37,938 nucleotides of DNA from JAFAVZ01 sp036009105 (lineage in GTDB: Bacteria > Acidobacteriota > Thermoanaerobaculia > Gp7-AA8), in NCBI GenBank assembly GCA_036009105.1, contig DASYMJ010000299.1:1-37938 (forward strand), written 5' to 3'. This document shows positions 1-8,386 of this stretch, in pieces. Positions within the stretch are counted from its first letter, which is position 1; each line of letters starts with the position of its first letter. The notes beneath the pieces were generated by a model. It saw nothing but the letters and a program-made list of their open reading frames with translations. It made no database searches and was not told the DNA's origin. The translations under genes were made by a program, and so were the position numbers.

Positions 1-12
1 AGCCGGCCCTAC
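1..12. repeat. Truncated end of a GGCCGGC inverted repeat
   Basis: The first bases, AGCCGGCCCTAC, match the right end of the repeat copies at 6523-6546 and 23995-24017, which continue into ACATTT. Here the match stops after CTAC, so only the terminal part of a copy is seen and the rest lies outside the window. Confidence 0.55.
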
Positions 13-30
13 GCTTTGGGAGCGTCCGCG

Positions 31-642
31 ATGAACCGCGATCAGCTCATCCTCGTCCGTCACGGCGAGACCGTGCACAATGTCGCGCGCATCGCCCAGG
101 GGTGGCAGGACAGCGAGCTGTCCGAGAACGGCCGCCGCCAGGTGGAGCTGCTCGCGGAACGCATCGAAGCCTGGCGCCCGGACGCCATCTACAGCTCGCC
201 CCTGGGGCGCGCCAAATCGACGGCCGATGCGATCGCGCGGGTGACCGGGCTGGAAGTGCGGACGCTCGAGGAGCTGCGGGAGATGAACTACGGCAACTGG
301 GAAGGGCAGTCCTTCCTCGACGTCCGCCGCGCCGATCGCGAGATCTACGAACGATGGATCGAGAGCGGCGATGAGCCGTGTCCGGGCGGCGAGTCGCACA
401 ACGACGTGCGGCGGCGGATGGAGCAGGCGCTGGAGCGCATCGACGCCTCGCGGCCGGTGGTGGTCACGCACGGCACGGCCATCCGCATCGGCGCCACCGC
501 GCTGCTGAACCTCGACGTGATGGCCTCCCGTCACTTCGCCCAGGACAACGCGGCGCTGAACGTCTTCCTCTGGCGCGCCGACCGCTGGGTCCTGAAACTG
601 TGGAACGATACGACTCACCATGATCCTCGAGCAGATTACTGA
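31..642 (+). CDS. Histidine phosphatase family protein (phosphoglycerate-mutase-like)
   Basis: A 203-residue protein of the histidine phosphatase superfamily. The LVRHGET signature (residues 8-14) places the phospho-accepting histidine at His11, and a second catalytic histidine is seen in VVTHG (His147). The family includes cofactor-dependent phosphoglycerate mutases, alpha-ribazole phosphatases and broad phosphatases; the short length and lack of a cobalamin context fit a general phosphatase, and the substrate cannot be told. I chose the ATG at 31 because GGGAG lies eight bases upstream; an in-frame TTG at 16 is less likely. The end overlaps the start of argS by 23 bases, so the two are probably co-transcribed. 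Confidence 0.9.
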   Translation: MNRDQLILVRHGETVHNVARIAQGWQDSELSENGRRQVELLAERIEAWRPDAIYSSPLGRAKSTADAIARVTGLEVRTLEELREMNYGNWEGQSFLDVRRADREIYERWIESGDEPCPGGESHNDVRRRMEQALERIDASRPVVVTHGTAIRIGATALLNLDVMASRHFAQDNAALNVFLWRADRWVLKLWNDTTHHDPRADY

Positions 643-2581
643 ACAACTCACCGAGACGCTGCGCAGCCGCGTCCTCGCGCTCTTCGGACATCCGGCCGAG
701 CGCGTCATCCTGCAGTCGCCCCCCAAGCTGTCGATGGGCGACCTGGCCACGCCGCTCGCCCTCGAGCTGGCCAAGGTGCTCAGGCGCAAGCCGCGCGAGA
801 TCGCCGAGACGCTGGCCAACGGCCTGACCCTGCCGCCGCTGGTGGCGAAGGTCACGGTGGAAGGGGCGGGCTACCTCAACTTCCACTTCGACCGCGGCGC
901 GTTCCTGGTCGACCACATGCGCAGCATCATGGAGCCGGCCCAGCCGACCGGCGAGCGGGTGATCGTCGAGCACACCAACATCAATCCGAACAAGGCCGCC
1001 CACATCGGCCACATCCGCAACGCGGTCCTGGGCGACACGTTCGTGAGACTGCTCAAATGGCTGGGCAACCGGGTCGAGACGCAGAACTACATCGATGACA
1101 CCGGCGTGCAGGTCGCGGACGTCGTCGTGGCGTTCGAGCATCTGCAGAAGGAAGGGATCGCAGAGGTTGCCCGGCGCGCCGAGGAGCCGAAGTTCGATTA
1201 CTTCTGCTGGGACCTGTACTCGAAGATGGCCAACTACTACGCCGAAAATCCGGAGGCGCAGGAGTGGCGGCGGGAGACGCTGCACCGCATCGAGCATCAG
1301 GAGGGGGAGACGGCGAAGCTGGCCGCGCTCATCGCGCGCTCGATCGTCCGCCGGCACGTGGAGACGATGCTCCGCCTCGGCATCGAGTACGACCTGCTGC
1401 CGAAGGAGAGCGACATCATCGCCCTCCACTTCTGGGACACGGCGTTCGAGCTGCTGAAGAAATCAGGCGCCGTGGTCTACGAGGAGGAGGGGAAGCACCA
1501 GGGCTGCTGGGTCATGCGTCTGACCGAGTCGGCGGAGTTCGCCGGCATGGACAACGCCGACAAGATCCTGGTCCGCTCCAACGGCACGGTCACGTATACG
1601 GGCAAAGACATCGCGTATCAGCTCTGGAAGTTCGGCCTGCTCGACCGGACGTTTCACTACCGCCGCTTCCTGCGCTACCAGAGCGGCCACACGCTTTGGG
1701 AGACCACCAGCGACGCTTCGCAGAACGCGGCCGAGGCGCCGCGGTTCGGGGGGGCCCAGACGGTGGTCAATGTGATCGACAGCCGCCAGGCCTACCTGCA
1801 GAAGGTGGTCAAGGAAGGGCTGCGCCTCCTGGGCTATGAGAGCCAGGCGGAGCGTTCCATTCATTTCTCTTACGAGATGGTGGCGCTCACGCCGGCCACG
1901 GCGAAAGAGCTGGGGATGGAGATCTCGGAGAAGGACTCCACGCGCGCCTACGTCGAGATGTCCGGCCGCAAGGGTCTCGGGGTGAAGGCGGACGACCTGC
2001 TCGATGCGCTGGAGCGGAAGGCGACCGAGGCGGTGCAGGCGAATGCGCAGGACGCGTTCTCGGACGAGGAGGCGCGGACGCTGGGGAGGCAGATCGCCGT
2101 CGCGGCGCTGCGCTACTTCATGCTCAAGTACGGGCGGAACAAGGTCATCGCCTTCGACTTCAGCGAAGCGCTCACCTTCGAGGGGGACTCGGGGCCGTAC
2201 CTGCAGTACTCGACCGTGCGGGTGAACAACATCTTCAACAAGATGCGGGAGCGGGGCGTCGATCCGCTGATCGACGATCGGTCGCTGGACCGGCTGACGC
2301 TGAACGAGGGGATCACGGATGAGATGTGGGAGCTGGTGCGGCTGTCGGCCGACCTGCCGTCCGCCATCCGCCGGGCGGTGGATGGGCTGGAGGTCTCCAT
2401 CGTGACGCACGCCCTACTGGAACTGGCCCAGAAGTTCAACAGCTTCTACCACAAGTATCCGATCCTCAATGAGAAGGACGACGACGAGCGCCAGCGCCGC
2501 GCCGCCAGCGCGGAGGTGTTCCGGCGGACGATGAAGTCGGCCCTGGAACTGCTCGGGGTGCCGGTGCCGGCAAGGATGTGA
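620..2581 (+). CDS. argS: Arginyl-tRNA synthetase
   Basis: A 653-residue class I aminoacyl-tRNA synthetase that charges tRNA-Arg in the cytoplasm. It has an N-terminal Arg-tRNA-synthetase additional domain, the HIGH signature (His128-His131) within NPNKAAHIGHIRNA, a KMSK-loop equivalent MSGRKG (447-452), and a C-terminal DALR anticodon-binding domain ending in the typical LGVPVPARM. The length is slightly above the usual 550-600. The ATG at 620 lies inside the preceding phosphatase gene and has only a weak ribosome site, so translation may be coupled. All class signature regions are present and I see no disruption. Confidence 0.97.
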   Translation: MILEQITEQLTETLRSRVLALFGHPAERVILQSPPKLSMGDLATPLALELAKVLRRKPREIAETLANGLTLPPLVAKVTVEGAGYLNFHFDRGAFLVDHMRSIMEPAQPTGERVIVEHTNINPNKAAHIGHIRNAVLGDTFVRLLKWLGNRVETQNYIDDTGVQVADVVVAFEHLQKEGIAEVARRAEEPKFDYFCWDLYSKMANYYAENPEAQEWRRETLHRIEHQEGETAKLAALIARSIVRRHVETMLRLGIEYDLLPKESDIIALHFWDTAFELLKKSGAVVYEEEGKHQGCWVMRLTESAEFAGMDNADKILVRSNGTVTYTGKDIAYQLWKFGLLDRTFHYRRFLRYQSGHTLWETTSDASQNAAEAPRFGGAQTVVNVIDSRQAYLQKVVKEGLRLLGYESQAERSIHFSYEMVALTPATAKELGMEISEKDSTRAYVEMSGRKGLGVKADDLLDALERKATEAVQANAQDAFSDEEARTLGRQIAVAALRYFMLKYGRNKVIAFDFSEALTFEGDSGPYLQYSTVRVNNIFNKMRERGVDPLIDDRSLDRLTLNEGITDEMWELVRLSADLPSAIRRAVDGLEVSIVTHALLELAQKFNSFYHKYPILNEKDDDERQRRAASAEVFRRTMKSALELLGVPVPARM

Positions 2582-2586
2582 GGAGC

Positions 2587-2641
2587 GGTTGTCGGTTGTC
2601 AGTAGATCGGTCCCGATCGGTCGGACTGACAACCGAGAACC
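2587..2641. repeat. Heptamer inverted repeat, family A, after argS
   Basis: Left arm 2587-2603 is made of GTTGTCR heptamers and pairs with 2625-2641 at 16 of 17 positions. The 21-base loop contains a smaller palindrome (GATCGG, two bases, CCGATC; 2605-2618). It begins six bases after the argS stop codon, so it may act as a transcript-end hairpin. There is no T-run, so it is not a standard intrinsic terminator. Compare the copy at 4154-4211. Confidence 0.8.
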
Positions 2642-2659
2642 GACAACTGATAACTTTGC

Positions 2660-2665
2660 TACAAT
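2660..2665 (+). promoter_or_regulatory. Candidate -10 box (TACAAT)
   Basis: TACAAT just downstream of the repeat, 38 bases before the ATG at 2704. It resembles the -10 boxes found close to other genes of this window (for example 37582-37587). No good -35 is visible. Confidence 0.4.
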
Positions 2666-2703
2666 CCCACACCGCGCGTCGTCCAATACGCGCACCACAG
2701 CCT

Positions 2704-2874
2704 ATGAAGGTCGATCTCCAGGATCTCGCGCTGCGGGCGCTGATCGTCGTGGCCGGCTCCGTCGCCGCGGTGCTGCTCACGCTCAAGGGACAGGCATCGG
2801 CCCTCCCCGCGCTCGCGATCGGCGCCACGGTGGGCGCCGTCTTCGTCGGGCGTTTCGGCGAGAGCGCCGAGTAA
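2704..2874 (+). CDS. Small hydrophobic membrane protein, unknown
   Basis: A 56-residue predicted protein with two hydrophobic stretches (about residues 9-27 and 33-50) split by a short polar turn, so it would be a hairpin-like inner membrane protein. I do not recognise a family. The start at 2704 has no clear ribosome site but follows a candidate -10 box. Support is coding-like composition, a plausible membrane hairpin, and the fact that nothing else occupies this stretch. It faces the cold-shock gene and could be spurious. Confidence 0.42.
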   Translation: MKVDLQDLALRALIVVAGSVAAVLLTLKGQASALPALAIGATVGAVFVGRFGESAE

Positions 2875-2882
2875 GCGCGCAC

Positions 2883-2924
2883 GCTGGCTGCTTCGAACCG
2901 CGGACAGGCCGCGGCTTGGCCAGC
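2883..2924. terminator. Nested GC hairpin between convergent genes
   Basis: Outer arms GCTGGC (2883-2888) and GCCAGC (2919-2924) enclose a second stem, CCGCGG (2898-2903) with CCGCGG (2909-2914). It sits between the convergent small membrane gene and the cold-shock gene. There is no T-tract, so the terminator role is inferred from position. Confidence 0.4.
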
Positions 2925-2945
2925 CAACGCGGCCGGCCGTGCCGG

Positions 2946-3170
2946 CTACGACGCCGCCTGCTGGTCGTTCGCGCGGCGGACGTTCTCCGCCTGCAGACCT
3001 TTCGGCCCCTGCTTCACGTCGAACTCGACCCGTTCTCCTTCGTTCAGGGTCCGGTAGCCGGACGACTGAATCGCGGTGTGATGCACGAAAACGTCTTCTC
3101 CGGTCTCACGCTTGATGAAGCCGAAGCCCTTGTCATTATTGAACCATTTGACTGTGCCAAACTCGGGCAT
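2946..3170 (-). CDS. Cold-shock protein (CspA family)
   Basis: A 74-residue single cold-shock domain, an RNA/ssDNA chaperone of the cytoplasm. It opens with GTVKWFNNDKGFGFI, which holds the RNP1 motif (KGFGFI), followed by RNP2 (VFVHH, about residues 27-31) and the conserved KGLQAENV end. The start at 3170 has a good site (GGAGGTGGGG a few bases upstream). An upstream leader of roughly 100 bases separates it from the GNAT gene; long leaders are common for thermosensing csp mRNAs, but I see no defined structure. The short C-terminal tail (RRANDQQAAS) is ordinary. Confidence 0.96.
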   Translation of the reverse strand: MPEFGTVKWFNNDKGFGFIKRETGEDVFVHHTAIQSSGYRTLNEGERVEFDVKQGPKGLQAENVRRANDQQAAS

Positions 3171-3271
3171 TTCCCCACCTCCAGCCGCCAGTGGCAGCCG
3201 TGCTGTAACTCGACGGGCGCTCGGGCTCGTCTGCTGGGAATTCTGCAATGTTCGGGCCGTAGGGAACGGCC

Positions 3272-4135
3272 TCACCAGATCAATGCGCGATTGATCCCGA
3301 TGCGCTGAAATCCCAGTCCCTCGTACAAGGCGATCGCCGGCCCATTGAAGTCATTGACGAACAGCGTGACGCTTTTCCCTTCCCGGAACAGCTGCCCGCA
3401 AACCTCTTTCAGCGTTGCGGCGGCCAGTCCGCGGCGGCGGAAACGGGGATGGGTCCAGACGCCCATCAGCTGGACGGCGTCATCCGTCACGGCGGAGAAC
3501 TCGCACTTGGCGGCGATCTGCCCCTGCTCGATGCGCACGATGGAACGCTTCCGCTCCATCAGCTCCCGGATGCGCTCCCGGTAGCCGGCCGCGTCGCGCT
3601 CCATGGGGTCGATGCCCACCTCCTCCTTGTGCATCGCCGCGCAGGCGGGGACGAGCTGGTCGAGGTCGCGCGGCGTGGAGTAGCGGGCCAGGGTGAGGGG
3701 CGGATAGTCGAAGCGGCGGCGGATGGCGTAGATCGGCTGGTTCATCCGCACCACGGTGGGCGGGTCGGTGCGGGGGCGGAGGTGCGTCCAGAGCGCCTCC
3801 ACCAGGAAGGCCGGCGAGATGATGGCCCGCACCGGGAGCATGCGGGTGAAGATGCGCTCCCCGACGGCGGCGATGGCGGTCATGATCACCTCGCGCGGCG
3901 TGGCCGGATCGGCGGCCAGGACGATGTTCGTGGCCAGGGAAGCGAGCAGCACGATCTCCCGGTTGAAGCGCACCTCGACCATCTGCGTCGCGGCCGCCGT
4001 CCGCTCTTCCAGCAGGCGGGAGATGAGATAGACGTTGATGAGCGGATCGCGGCGCAGAAAGGTCAGCGCGTCCCGCACGCCGTCGTCCGTCAGCGAGCGG
4101 ATGCTCCAGCGGCCCTCGACCGGGATGGTGACCAT
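3272..4135 (-). CDS. GNAT acetyltransferase with DUF4081-like N-terminal domain
   Basis: A 287-residue protein. The C-terminal half is a GNAT fold: the acetyl-CoA loop appears as HPRFRRRGLAAATL, preceded by the strand VQLMGVW, and the end NDFNGPAIALYEGLGFQRIG is typical. The N-terminal half (LTFLRRDPLINVYLISRLLEE onward) resembles the DUF4081 domain that precedes GNAT domains in some bacteria. Substrate unknown. The start at 4135 has no ribosome site; a TACGAT box ends six bases upstream, suggesting a leaderless message. A family A repeat separates it from cls upstream. Confidence 0.85.
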   Translation of the reverse strand: MVTIPVEGRWSIRSLTDDGVRDALTFLRRDPLINVYLISRLLEERTAAATQMVEVRFNREIVLLASLATNIVLAADPATPREVIMTAIAAVGERIFTRMLPVRAIISPAFLVEALWTHLRPRTDPPTVVRMNQPIYAIRRRFDYPPLTLARYSTPRDLDQLVPACAAMHKEEVGIDPMERDAAGYRERIRELMERKRSIVRIEQGQIAAKCEFSAVTDDAVQLMGVWTHPRFRRRGLAAATLKEVCGQLFREGKSVTLFVNDFNGPAIALYEGLGFQRIGINRALIW

Positions 4136-4141
4136 GGGAGA

Positions 4142-4147
4142 ATCGTA
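4142..4147 (-). promoter_or_regulatory. Candidate -10 box for a leaderless GNAT mRNA
   Basis: TACGAT on the minus strand followed by six bases (TCTCCC) and the ATG at 4135. This spacing puts transcription start at or near the start codon. No convincing -35. Confidence 0.5.
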
Positions 4148-4153
4148 AACCGA

Positions 4154-4211
4154 GTTGTCGGTTGTCAGTTGTCGGTTGTCAGTAGAGCCGGTTACCGACA
4201 ACCGACAACTG
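4154..4211. repeat. Heptamer inverted repeat, family A, between cls and GNAT
   Basis: The left side is four tandem heptamers, GTTGTCG and GTTGTCA alternating (4154-4181). The stretch 4166-4180 pairs perfectly over 15 bp with 4197-4211. It has the same unit as 2587-2641 but a different unit number. It lies between two minus-strand genes, ending four bases short of the cls stop codon. Confidence 0.85.
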
Positions 4212-4215
4212 CCTC

Positions 4216-5526
4216 TCATAGCTGCCCGCGCCCCACATACGCCAGCCCGTCCAATGCCTTGTGCCACAACGGCCGGGCCGCCCACTCCTTCAGGTTCCGC
4301 TGCTCGGCGTACTTCATGTCCGCCTCGAACGCCGCCTTCAATTGCGCCGCGATCTGCGGATCGACCACGCCGACCATCACCTCGTCATTCAGCTCGAACG
4401 AACGGTCGTCGAAATTCGTGGAGCCGATGCCGGCCCACACCTCGTCCACCACGATGATCTTCTGGTGCAGCAGCGTCTTGTTGTACTCGTAGATCTTCAC
4501 CCCGCGCTTGAGCAGCGTCCCGAAGTGATGATGGCTGGCGTGCTGGACGATCGGGCTGTCCGTCGACTTGGTCCCCGGCACCATCACCTTCACGTCCACG
4601 CCGCGCCGCACCGCCTCCTCCAGCGCCTGCATCGCGTCATCGGAGGGAAGGAGATACGGGTTCTGGATGATCAGCTCACGCTTTGCGGACTTGATGGCCA
4701 GATAAAAAAGCACCTGCACCGAGGAGACGCTGCCGGTGGGTGAGGTGTACGCCACGTGGGCCGGCGTGGAGCCGGCGGCCTGCGGCTTGGGGAAGTATTT
4801 CTCGCCCGCCGGCACTTCGCCCGTCTGCTCGATCCAGTTCTCGCAGAACGCGCCCTGCAGGCGGTTCACGATGGGGCCCATCATGCGCAGGCCGCTGTCC
4901 CGCCAGTGCTCCTTGTCCTCGGCGTGGCCGGTCCACTCCTTCGCGAAGCCGTAGCCGCCGATGTAGCCGATGCGGCCGTCGATGATGGCCAGCTTGCGGT
5001 GATCGCGGTTGTTCAGGCGCCCCAGGGTGGACCAGGTGATGGGATGGAAATTGACCAGCTTCACCCCCGCCTTCCCCATCTCCTCGGCCAGCTCCTTCTT
5101 CATCTTGTGCCCGCCGGAGGCATCGACCAGCAGCCGCACCTCGACCCCTTCCCGCGCCTTGGCCGAGAGCAGCGCCGCGAGCTGGTCGCACACCGGGCCC
5201 TCCCACCAGATGTACGACTCGATGTGCACCGTCTGCCGCGCGGCGGCGATGTCGCGGAAGAGCGGCGGGAAGAAGCCGTCGCCGTTCTCCAGCAGCTGCA
5301 CATGGTTGCCCGGCTCGAGGCTCCCCTGGGTGACGCCGACGATGGAAGGCATCATCGCGTTCACGTCGCCGGCTTTCTGCACGCTGAGGTGCACTGCCAC
5401 CGGCCGCCAGTAGGTCCAGAGGAAAAGGATGAGCGCGGCGATGGTCACGATCATTCCGATCAGCGCCACGATGGGGACGCGCACGACGTGCGCCCCGTGG
5501 TAGTACTCGATCCGCTTCTGCTTCAT
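4216..5526 (-). CDS. Cardiolipin synthase-like phospholipase D enzyme
   Basis: A 436-residue phospholipase D superfamily protein with one N-terminal membrane segment (about residues 18-40). Two HKD motifs are present: the first as HRKLAIIDGRIGYIGG and the second as HQKIIVVDEVWAGIGSTNFDDRS. The layout matches bacterial cardiolipin synthases, which join two phosphatidylglycerols (or PG and PE) at the inner membrane. Classical Cls proteins carry two membrane segments and about 480 residues, so this is nearer the ClsB/YbhO type. Its start is preceded by AGGAG and lies only 12 bases after the stop of the upstream DNase I-fold gene, so they form an operon. Confidence 0.9.
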   Translation of the reverse strand: MKQKRIEYYHGAHVVRVPIVALIGMIVTIAALILFLWTYWRPVAVHLSVQKAGDVNAMMPSIVGVTQGSLEPGNHVQLLENGDGFFPPLFRDIAAARQTVHIESYIWWEGPVCDQLAALLSAKAREGVEVRLLVDASGGHKMKKELAEEMGKAGVKLVNFHPITWSTLGRLNNRDHRKLAIIDGRIGYIGGYGFAKEWTGHAEDKEHWRDSGLRMMGPIVNRLQGAFCENWIEQTGEVPAGEKYFPKPQAAGSTPAHVAYTSPTGSVSSVQVLFYLAIKSAKRELIIQNPYLLPSDDAMQALEEAVRRGVDVKVMVPGTKSTDSPIVQHASHHHFGTLLKRGVKIYEYNKTLLHQKIIVVDEVWAGIGSTNFDDRSFELNDEVMVGVVDPQIAAQLKAAFEADMKYAEQRNLKEWAARPLWHKALDGLAYVGRGQL

Positions 5527-5538
5527 CAGTCGCTCCTG

Positions 5539-6444
5539 CTATCGCTGCCAGAGCAGCTCGGCCGTGATCGGCCAGTGATCGGATGGCCCGCTCGCAACCA
5601 CGCGCGCGCCGCGCACCTCCCAGCCGTAGTCGGCGAAGATGTAGTCGATGCGCTTGTTCATCATCGGATGGGTCGGGCCGATGTCCTCGCCGGCCAGCTG
5701 CGCCGCGTTGAGCAGCCGGAACTTCCCGACCTCCGCCGCGCTGGGCGGCGCATTGAAGTCGCCCATCAGGATGTAGGGCCGGCGGCTGGTCCGGACGTGT
5801 TTGGCCAGACACTCCAGCTGCTCTTCCCGGTTGTGCGCATTGATGCTGCCCCAGGTGGTGAGGTGCGTCGTATAGACGTCGAGCGTGGCGCCGTCGATGC
5901 GGATCACCGTCTCCAGCACCACGCGCGGCTCGCCGACGCTCGGCAGCTCGTGGATGTCGTTGGAAACGATCTCGCCGCGGGTCAGCACGGCGTTGCCGAA
6001 GCCGCCGCCGAGCTGGGTGTAGGCCGGCGCGAAGTAGCCGCGCATGCCGGTCAGGCGCTCCAGCTCGGCCAGCTGGTCGCGGAAGCGGGCCTGCCACGTG
6101 CCGCGATGCACTTCCTGCAGCCCGACGATGTCCGGTTTGACCTGGTTGATGACGGCGGCGATGCCGGCGATGTGATCGGAGTCGTACAGCTCGTCGTGGC
6201 CCGCGATGTTGTAGGACATCACCACCAGCGGCTTTTTCTGTGCCGGAAAGCCGACGCGCTCCGGATAGGTGACCGGCTTGCCGCGCTCGTCGCGGGTGAG
6301 GAGGCGGAGGGAGGGATCGACCGGCTTCGGGCGGCACTCGCCGGAGCGGACGGTGTACACGGCGAAGAAGCGGTAGAGGAAGATGAGCAGGCCGATGCTG
6401 AGCAGCCCCAGGAGCCATCTTCTTTTAGGTTGTTCGGGCGTCAC
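5539..6444 (-). CDS. Endonuclease/exonuclease/phosphatase family protein, membrane-anchored
   Basis: A protein of about 301 residues with one N-terminal membrane segment (RRWLLGLLSIGLLIFLYRFF) and a DNase I-like fold outside or at the membrane. Catalytic motifs are in order: MSYNIAGHD, GLQEVH, YTTHLT, LMGDFNAPP and the final SDHWPI. The family includes nucleases, sphingomyelinases and phosphoinositide phosphatases; linkage to a cardiolipin-synthase-like gene favours a lipid headgroup or phosphodiester substrate, but this is inference. I set the start at the GTG at 6444 because it places the membrane segment near the end; there is no clear ribosome site, and an upstream ATG at 6510 lies inside a repeat. 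Confidence 0.85.
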   Translation of the reverse strand: MTPEQPKRRWLLGLLSIGLLIFLYRFFAVYTVRSGECRPKPVDPSLRLLTRDERGKPVTYPERVGFPAQKKPLVVMSYNIAGHDELYDSDHIAGIAAVINQVKPDIVGLQEVHRGTWQARFRDQLAELERLTGMRGYFAPAYTQLGGGFGNAVLTRGEIVSNDIHELPSVGEPRVVLETVIRIDGATLDVYTTHLTTWGSINAHNREEQLECLAKHVRTSRRPYILMGDFNAPPSAAEVGKFRLLNAAQLAGEDIGPTHPMMNKRIDYIFADYGWEVRGARVVASGPSDHWPITAELLWQR

Positions 6445-6478
6445 CGTGCTCGGCGGTAGCGAGAAGGATGCCGAGGGG

Positions 6479-6549
6479 AATGTGGGGCCGGCTCTCAGCC
6501 GGCCCGTCATCAACGGATAGCTGGGCCGGCTGAGAGCCGGCCCTACATT
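6479..6549. repeat. GGGCCGGCT inverted repeat, family E
   Basis: Two 21-base units, 6485-6505 and 6523-6543, are each palindromic (9-bp arms, 3-base loop) and are also exact reverse complements of each other. The flanks AATGTGGGG and CCCTACATT extend the pairing with one mismatch. The spacer contains GTCATCAACGGAT, which recurs in the copy at 23965-24020. It lies between nagB and the downstream phosphatase gene. Confidence 0.85.
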
Positions 6550-6551
6550 TT

Positions 6552-7250
6552 CTATGTCGCGAGAACGGTCACGTCTTCGTGCTGCCACAAGGCGCTTGCG
6601 GGGAAGTCGATGGTCACCTCCCCCCCGCGCAACCGCTCGATGGCGGCCCGTTTGTTCGTGCCGGTGGCCAGCAGCACCACCGATGCCGAATCCATGATGG
6701 TCCCGATGCCGATGGTGATGGCGTGCGTCGGCACCTCGGCGCCGAAGACGGCGGCGTTGGCGCTCCGCGTCGACTCGCTGAGCGTCACGATGCGGGTGCG
6801 CGTCTGGAACGGGGTGCCGGGCTCGTTGAAGGCGATGTGGCCATTCGAGCCCAATCCCAGAAATGTCATGCCGAGGTTGCCGGCCTTGCGGATGGCGGCC
6901 TCGTAGCGGGCGCATTCGGCGACCAGGTCGGGGGCCGCGCCATTGGGGATGTGCGCGTGGCGCGGATCGATGTCGACGTGGTCGAAGAGCTGCTGCTTCA
7001 TGAAGGTGTAGTAGCTGCCGGGATGCTCCCGGGGGATGCCGGCGTACTCGTCGAGGTTGAACGTCGTCACGTCCCTGAAGCAGTGGTACTCGCGCGAGCA
7101 CTCGGCGATCACGCGCTGGTACGTCCCGATCGGCGTGCGGCCGGTGGGGAGGCCCAGGACGGCGCATGGATCGTGCCGGATGGCGTCGAGGAAGAGCTCC
7201 GCGGCGCGGGCGCTCAAAGACTCGTAGTCGGGGAAGTTTTCCCACTTCAC
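6552..7250 (-). CDS. nagB: Glucosamine-6-phosphate deaminase
   Basis: A 232-residue cytoplasmic enzyme that converts glucosamine-6-phosphate to fructose-6-phosphate and ammonia. The phosphate-binding LGLPTGRTP, the catalytic-aspartate region FNLDEYAG, and GLGSNGHIAFNEPG with its active-site histidine are all present. It is shorter than the E. coli enzyme (266), as in the single-domain NagB of many bacteria that lack the allosteric C-terminal part. It starts with GTG at 7250, whose last bases overlap the nagA stop as GTGA, so translation is coupled. It is the last gene of the recycling operon. Confidence 0.95.
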   Translation of the reverse strand: MKWENFPDYESLSARAAELFLDAIRHDPCAVLGLPTGRTPIGTYQRVIAECSREYHCFRDVTTFNLDEYAGIPREHPGSYYTFMKQQLFDHVDIDPRHAHIPNGAAPDLVAECARYEAAIRKAGNLGMTFLGLGSNGHIAFNEPGTPFQTRTRIVTLSESTRSANAAVFGAEVPTHAITIGIGTIMDSASVVLLATGTNKRAAIERLRGGEVTIDFPASALWQHEDVTVLAT

Positions 7251-8386
7251 GCGGGCAACAGCTCCTCGCCCCTGGCGAACACGCGGTCGATGCCGAGCTT
7301 CTCGTTGAGCAGCACCACGTCCGCGTCGTAGCCGGGCTCCAGTTTTCCTTTGCGGTCCGCGACGCCGAGGATCCGGGCCGGGACTTCGGTGGCGAGGGGA
7401 AGGACCGACTCGATGGGCAATCCGGCCAGCTCCACCATGTTGCGCACCGCGCCGGACATGGTGAGCACGCTGCCGGCCAGCGTGCCGTTGGCCAGGCGCG
7501 CCGCGCCGTCGGCGACGGTGACGTCGTAGCCGTACAGCTTGTACTGGCCGTCAGGCAGACCGCAGGCGCGCATGGCGTCCGTGACGAGCGCCACGCGGTG
7601 CGGCATCGCCCGCGCCGCGATGCGCAGCACGGCGGGATGGACGTGGATGCCATCCGCGATCAGCTCCGCGGTGGCGTCCGTCGAGACGAGCGCCGCGCCG
7701 ACCACGCCCGGCTCGCGATGATGCAGGCCGCTCATCGCATTGAAGAGATGGGTGAAGTGCGACGCGCCCCATTCCAGCGCCGCAACCGCGTCGCCGTAAT
7801 CGGCCGCGGTGTGCCCGATGGAGAAGGTGATCCGTCCCTTGAAGTGCTCGATGAGCGCGCGGGCGCCGGCCAGCTCCGGGGCGATGGTCATCAGCCACTG
7901 CAGCCGCGGCGCTTCCGCGACCAGCGCGGCGATCTCCTGAATGTCGGCCGGCCGGATGGAGGCGACGTCCTGCGCGCCGGCGCGGGCGACGTTGATGTAC
8001 GGCCCTTCCAGATGAACGGCGCAGATCTCCGCGCCTCGCCGTCCGGCGAACGTCGCGCGCACCACCGCATCGACGGCGGCGTGCAGGTCGGTGCGCGAGG
8101 CGGAGAGCGTGGTCGCGGCGAGCGCGGTGGTGCCGCAGCGGGCGTGGAAGGAGAGGACGCGCGCGTTTGCCGCGTCGTCGGCGTCCATGAAATCGGCGCC
8201 GTCGCCTCCGTGCACGTGGCAGTCGATGAAGCCCGGCACGATGAGCGCCGTGGTGCGCATCGCATCCGCCGGCACCTCGGTCGTCTGCGCTATGTCGGCG
8301 ATCGTCCCGTCGCGCAGCGTGACGAGCGTGTCCTCCTGGATCGCCCCGCGGATGAACGCCCGGCCGTGCAGATGGCGCGCGCTCAC
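7247..8386 (-). CDS. nagA: N-acetylglucosamine-6-phosphate deacetylase
   Basis: A 379-residue amidohydrolase that removes the acetyl group from GlcNAc-6-phosphate. Metal and active-site motifs are visible: DCHVHGGDGADFMD near residue 55, HLEGPY in the middle, HTAADYGDA, THLFNAMSG and VTDAM with the catalytic aspartate region. Length matches E. coli NagA (382). Start is GTG at 8386 in a GTGA overlap with the anmK stop; the end makes another GTGA overlap with nagB. The operon context assigns it to cell-wall sugar recycling, with GlcNAc-6-phosphate supplied by MurQ. Confidence 0.96.
   Translation of the reverse strand: MSARHLHGRAFIRGAIQEDTLVTLRDGTIADIAQTTEVPADAMRTTALIVPGFIDCHVHGGDGADFMDADDAANARVLSFHARCGTTALAATTLSASRTDLHAAVDAVVRATFAGRRGAEICAVHLEGPYINVARAGAQDVASIRPADIQEIAALVAEAPRLQWLMTIAPELAGARALIEHFKGRITFSIGHTAADYGDAVAALEWGASHFTHLFNAMSGLHHREPGVVGAALVSTDATAELIADGIHVHPAVLRIAARAMPHRVALVTDAMRACGLPDGQYKLYGYDVTVADGAARLANGTLAGSVLTMSGAVRNMVELAGLPIESVLPLATEVPARILGVADRKGKLEPGYDADVVLLNEKLGIDRVFARGEELLPA

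Noticed and set aside
2883..2924. tRNA-like fold
   Set aside because: There is TTCGAA, which recalls a T-loop, but no acceptor, D or anticodon arms; the sequence is better explained as a nested hairpin.
4756..6459. Open frame of 567 codons opposite cls and the DNase I-fold gene
   Set aside because: It runs through two genes on the other strand that have full catalytic motifs, so it is a shadow.
6479..6549. Transposon or MITE insertion
   Set aside because: The repeat is palindromic and recurrent, but I see no target-site duplication or transposase, so I keep it as a repeat of unknown origin.
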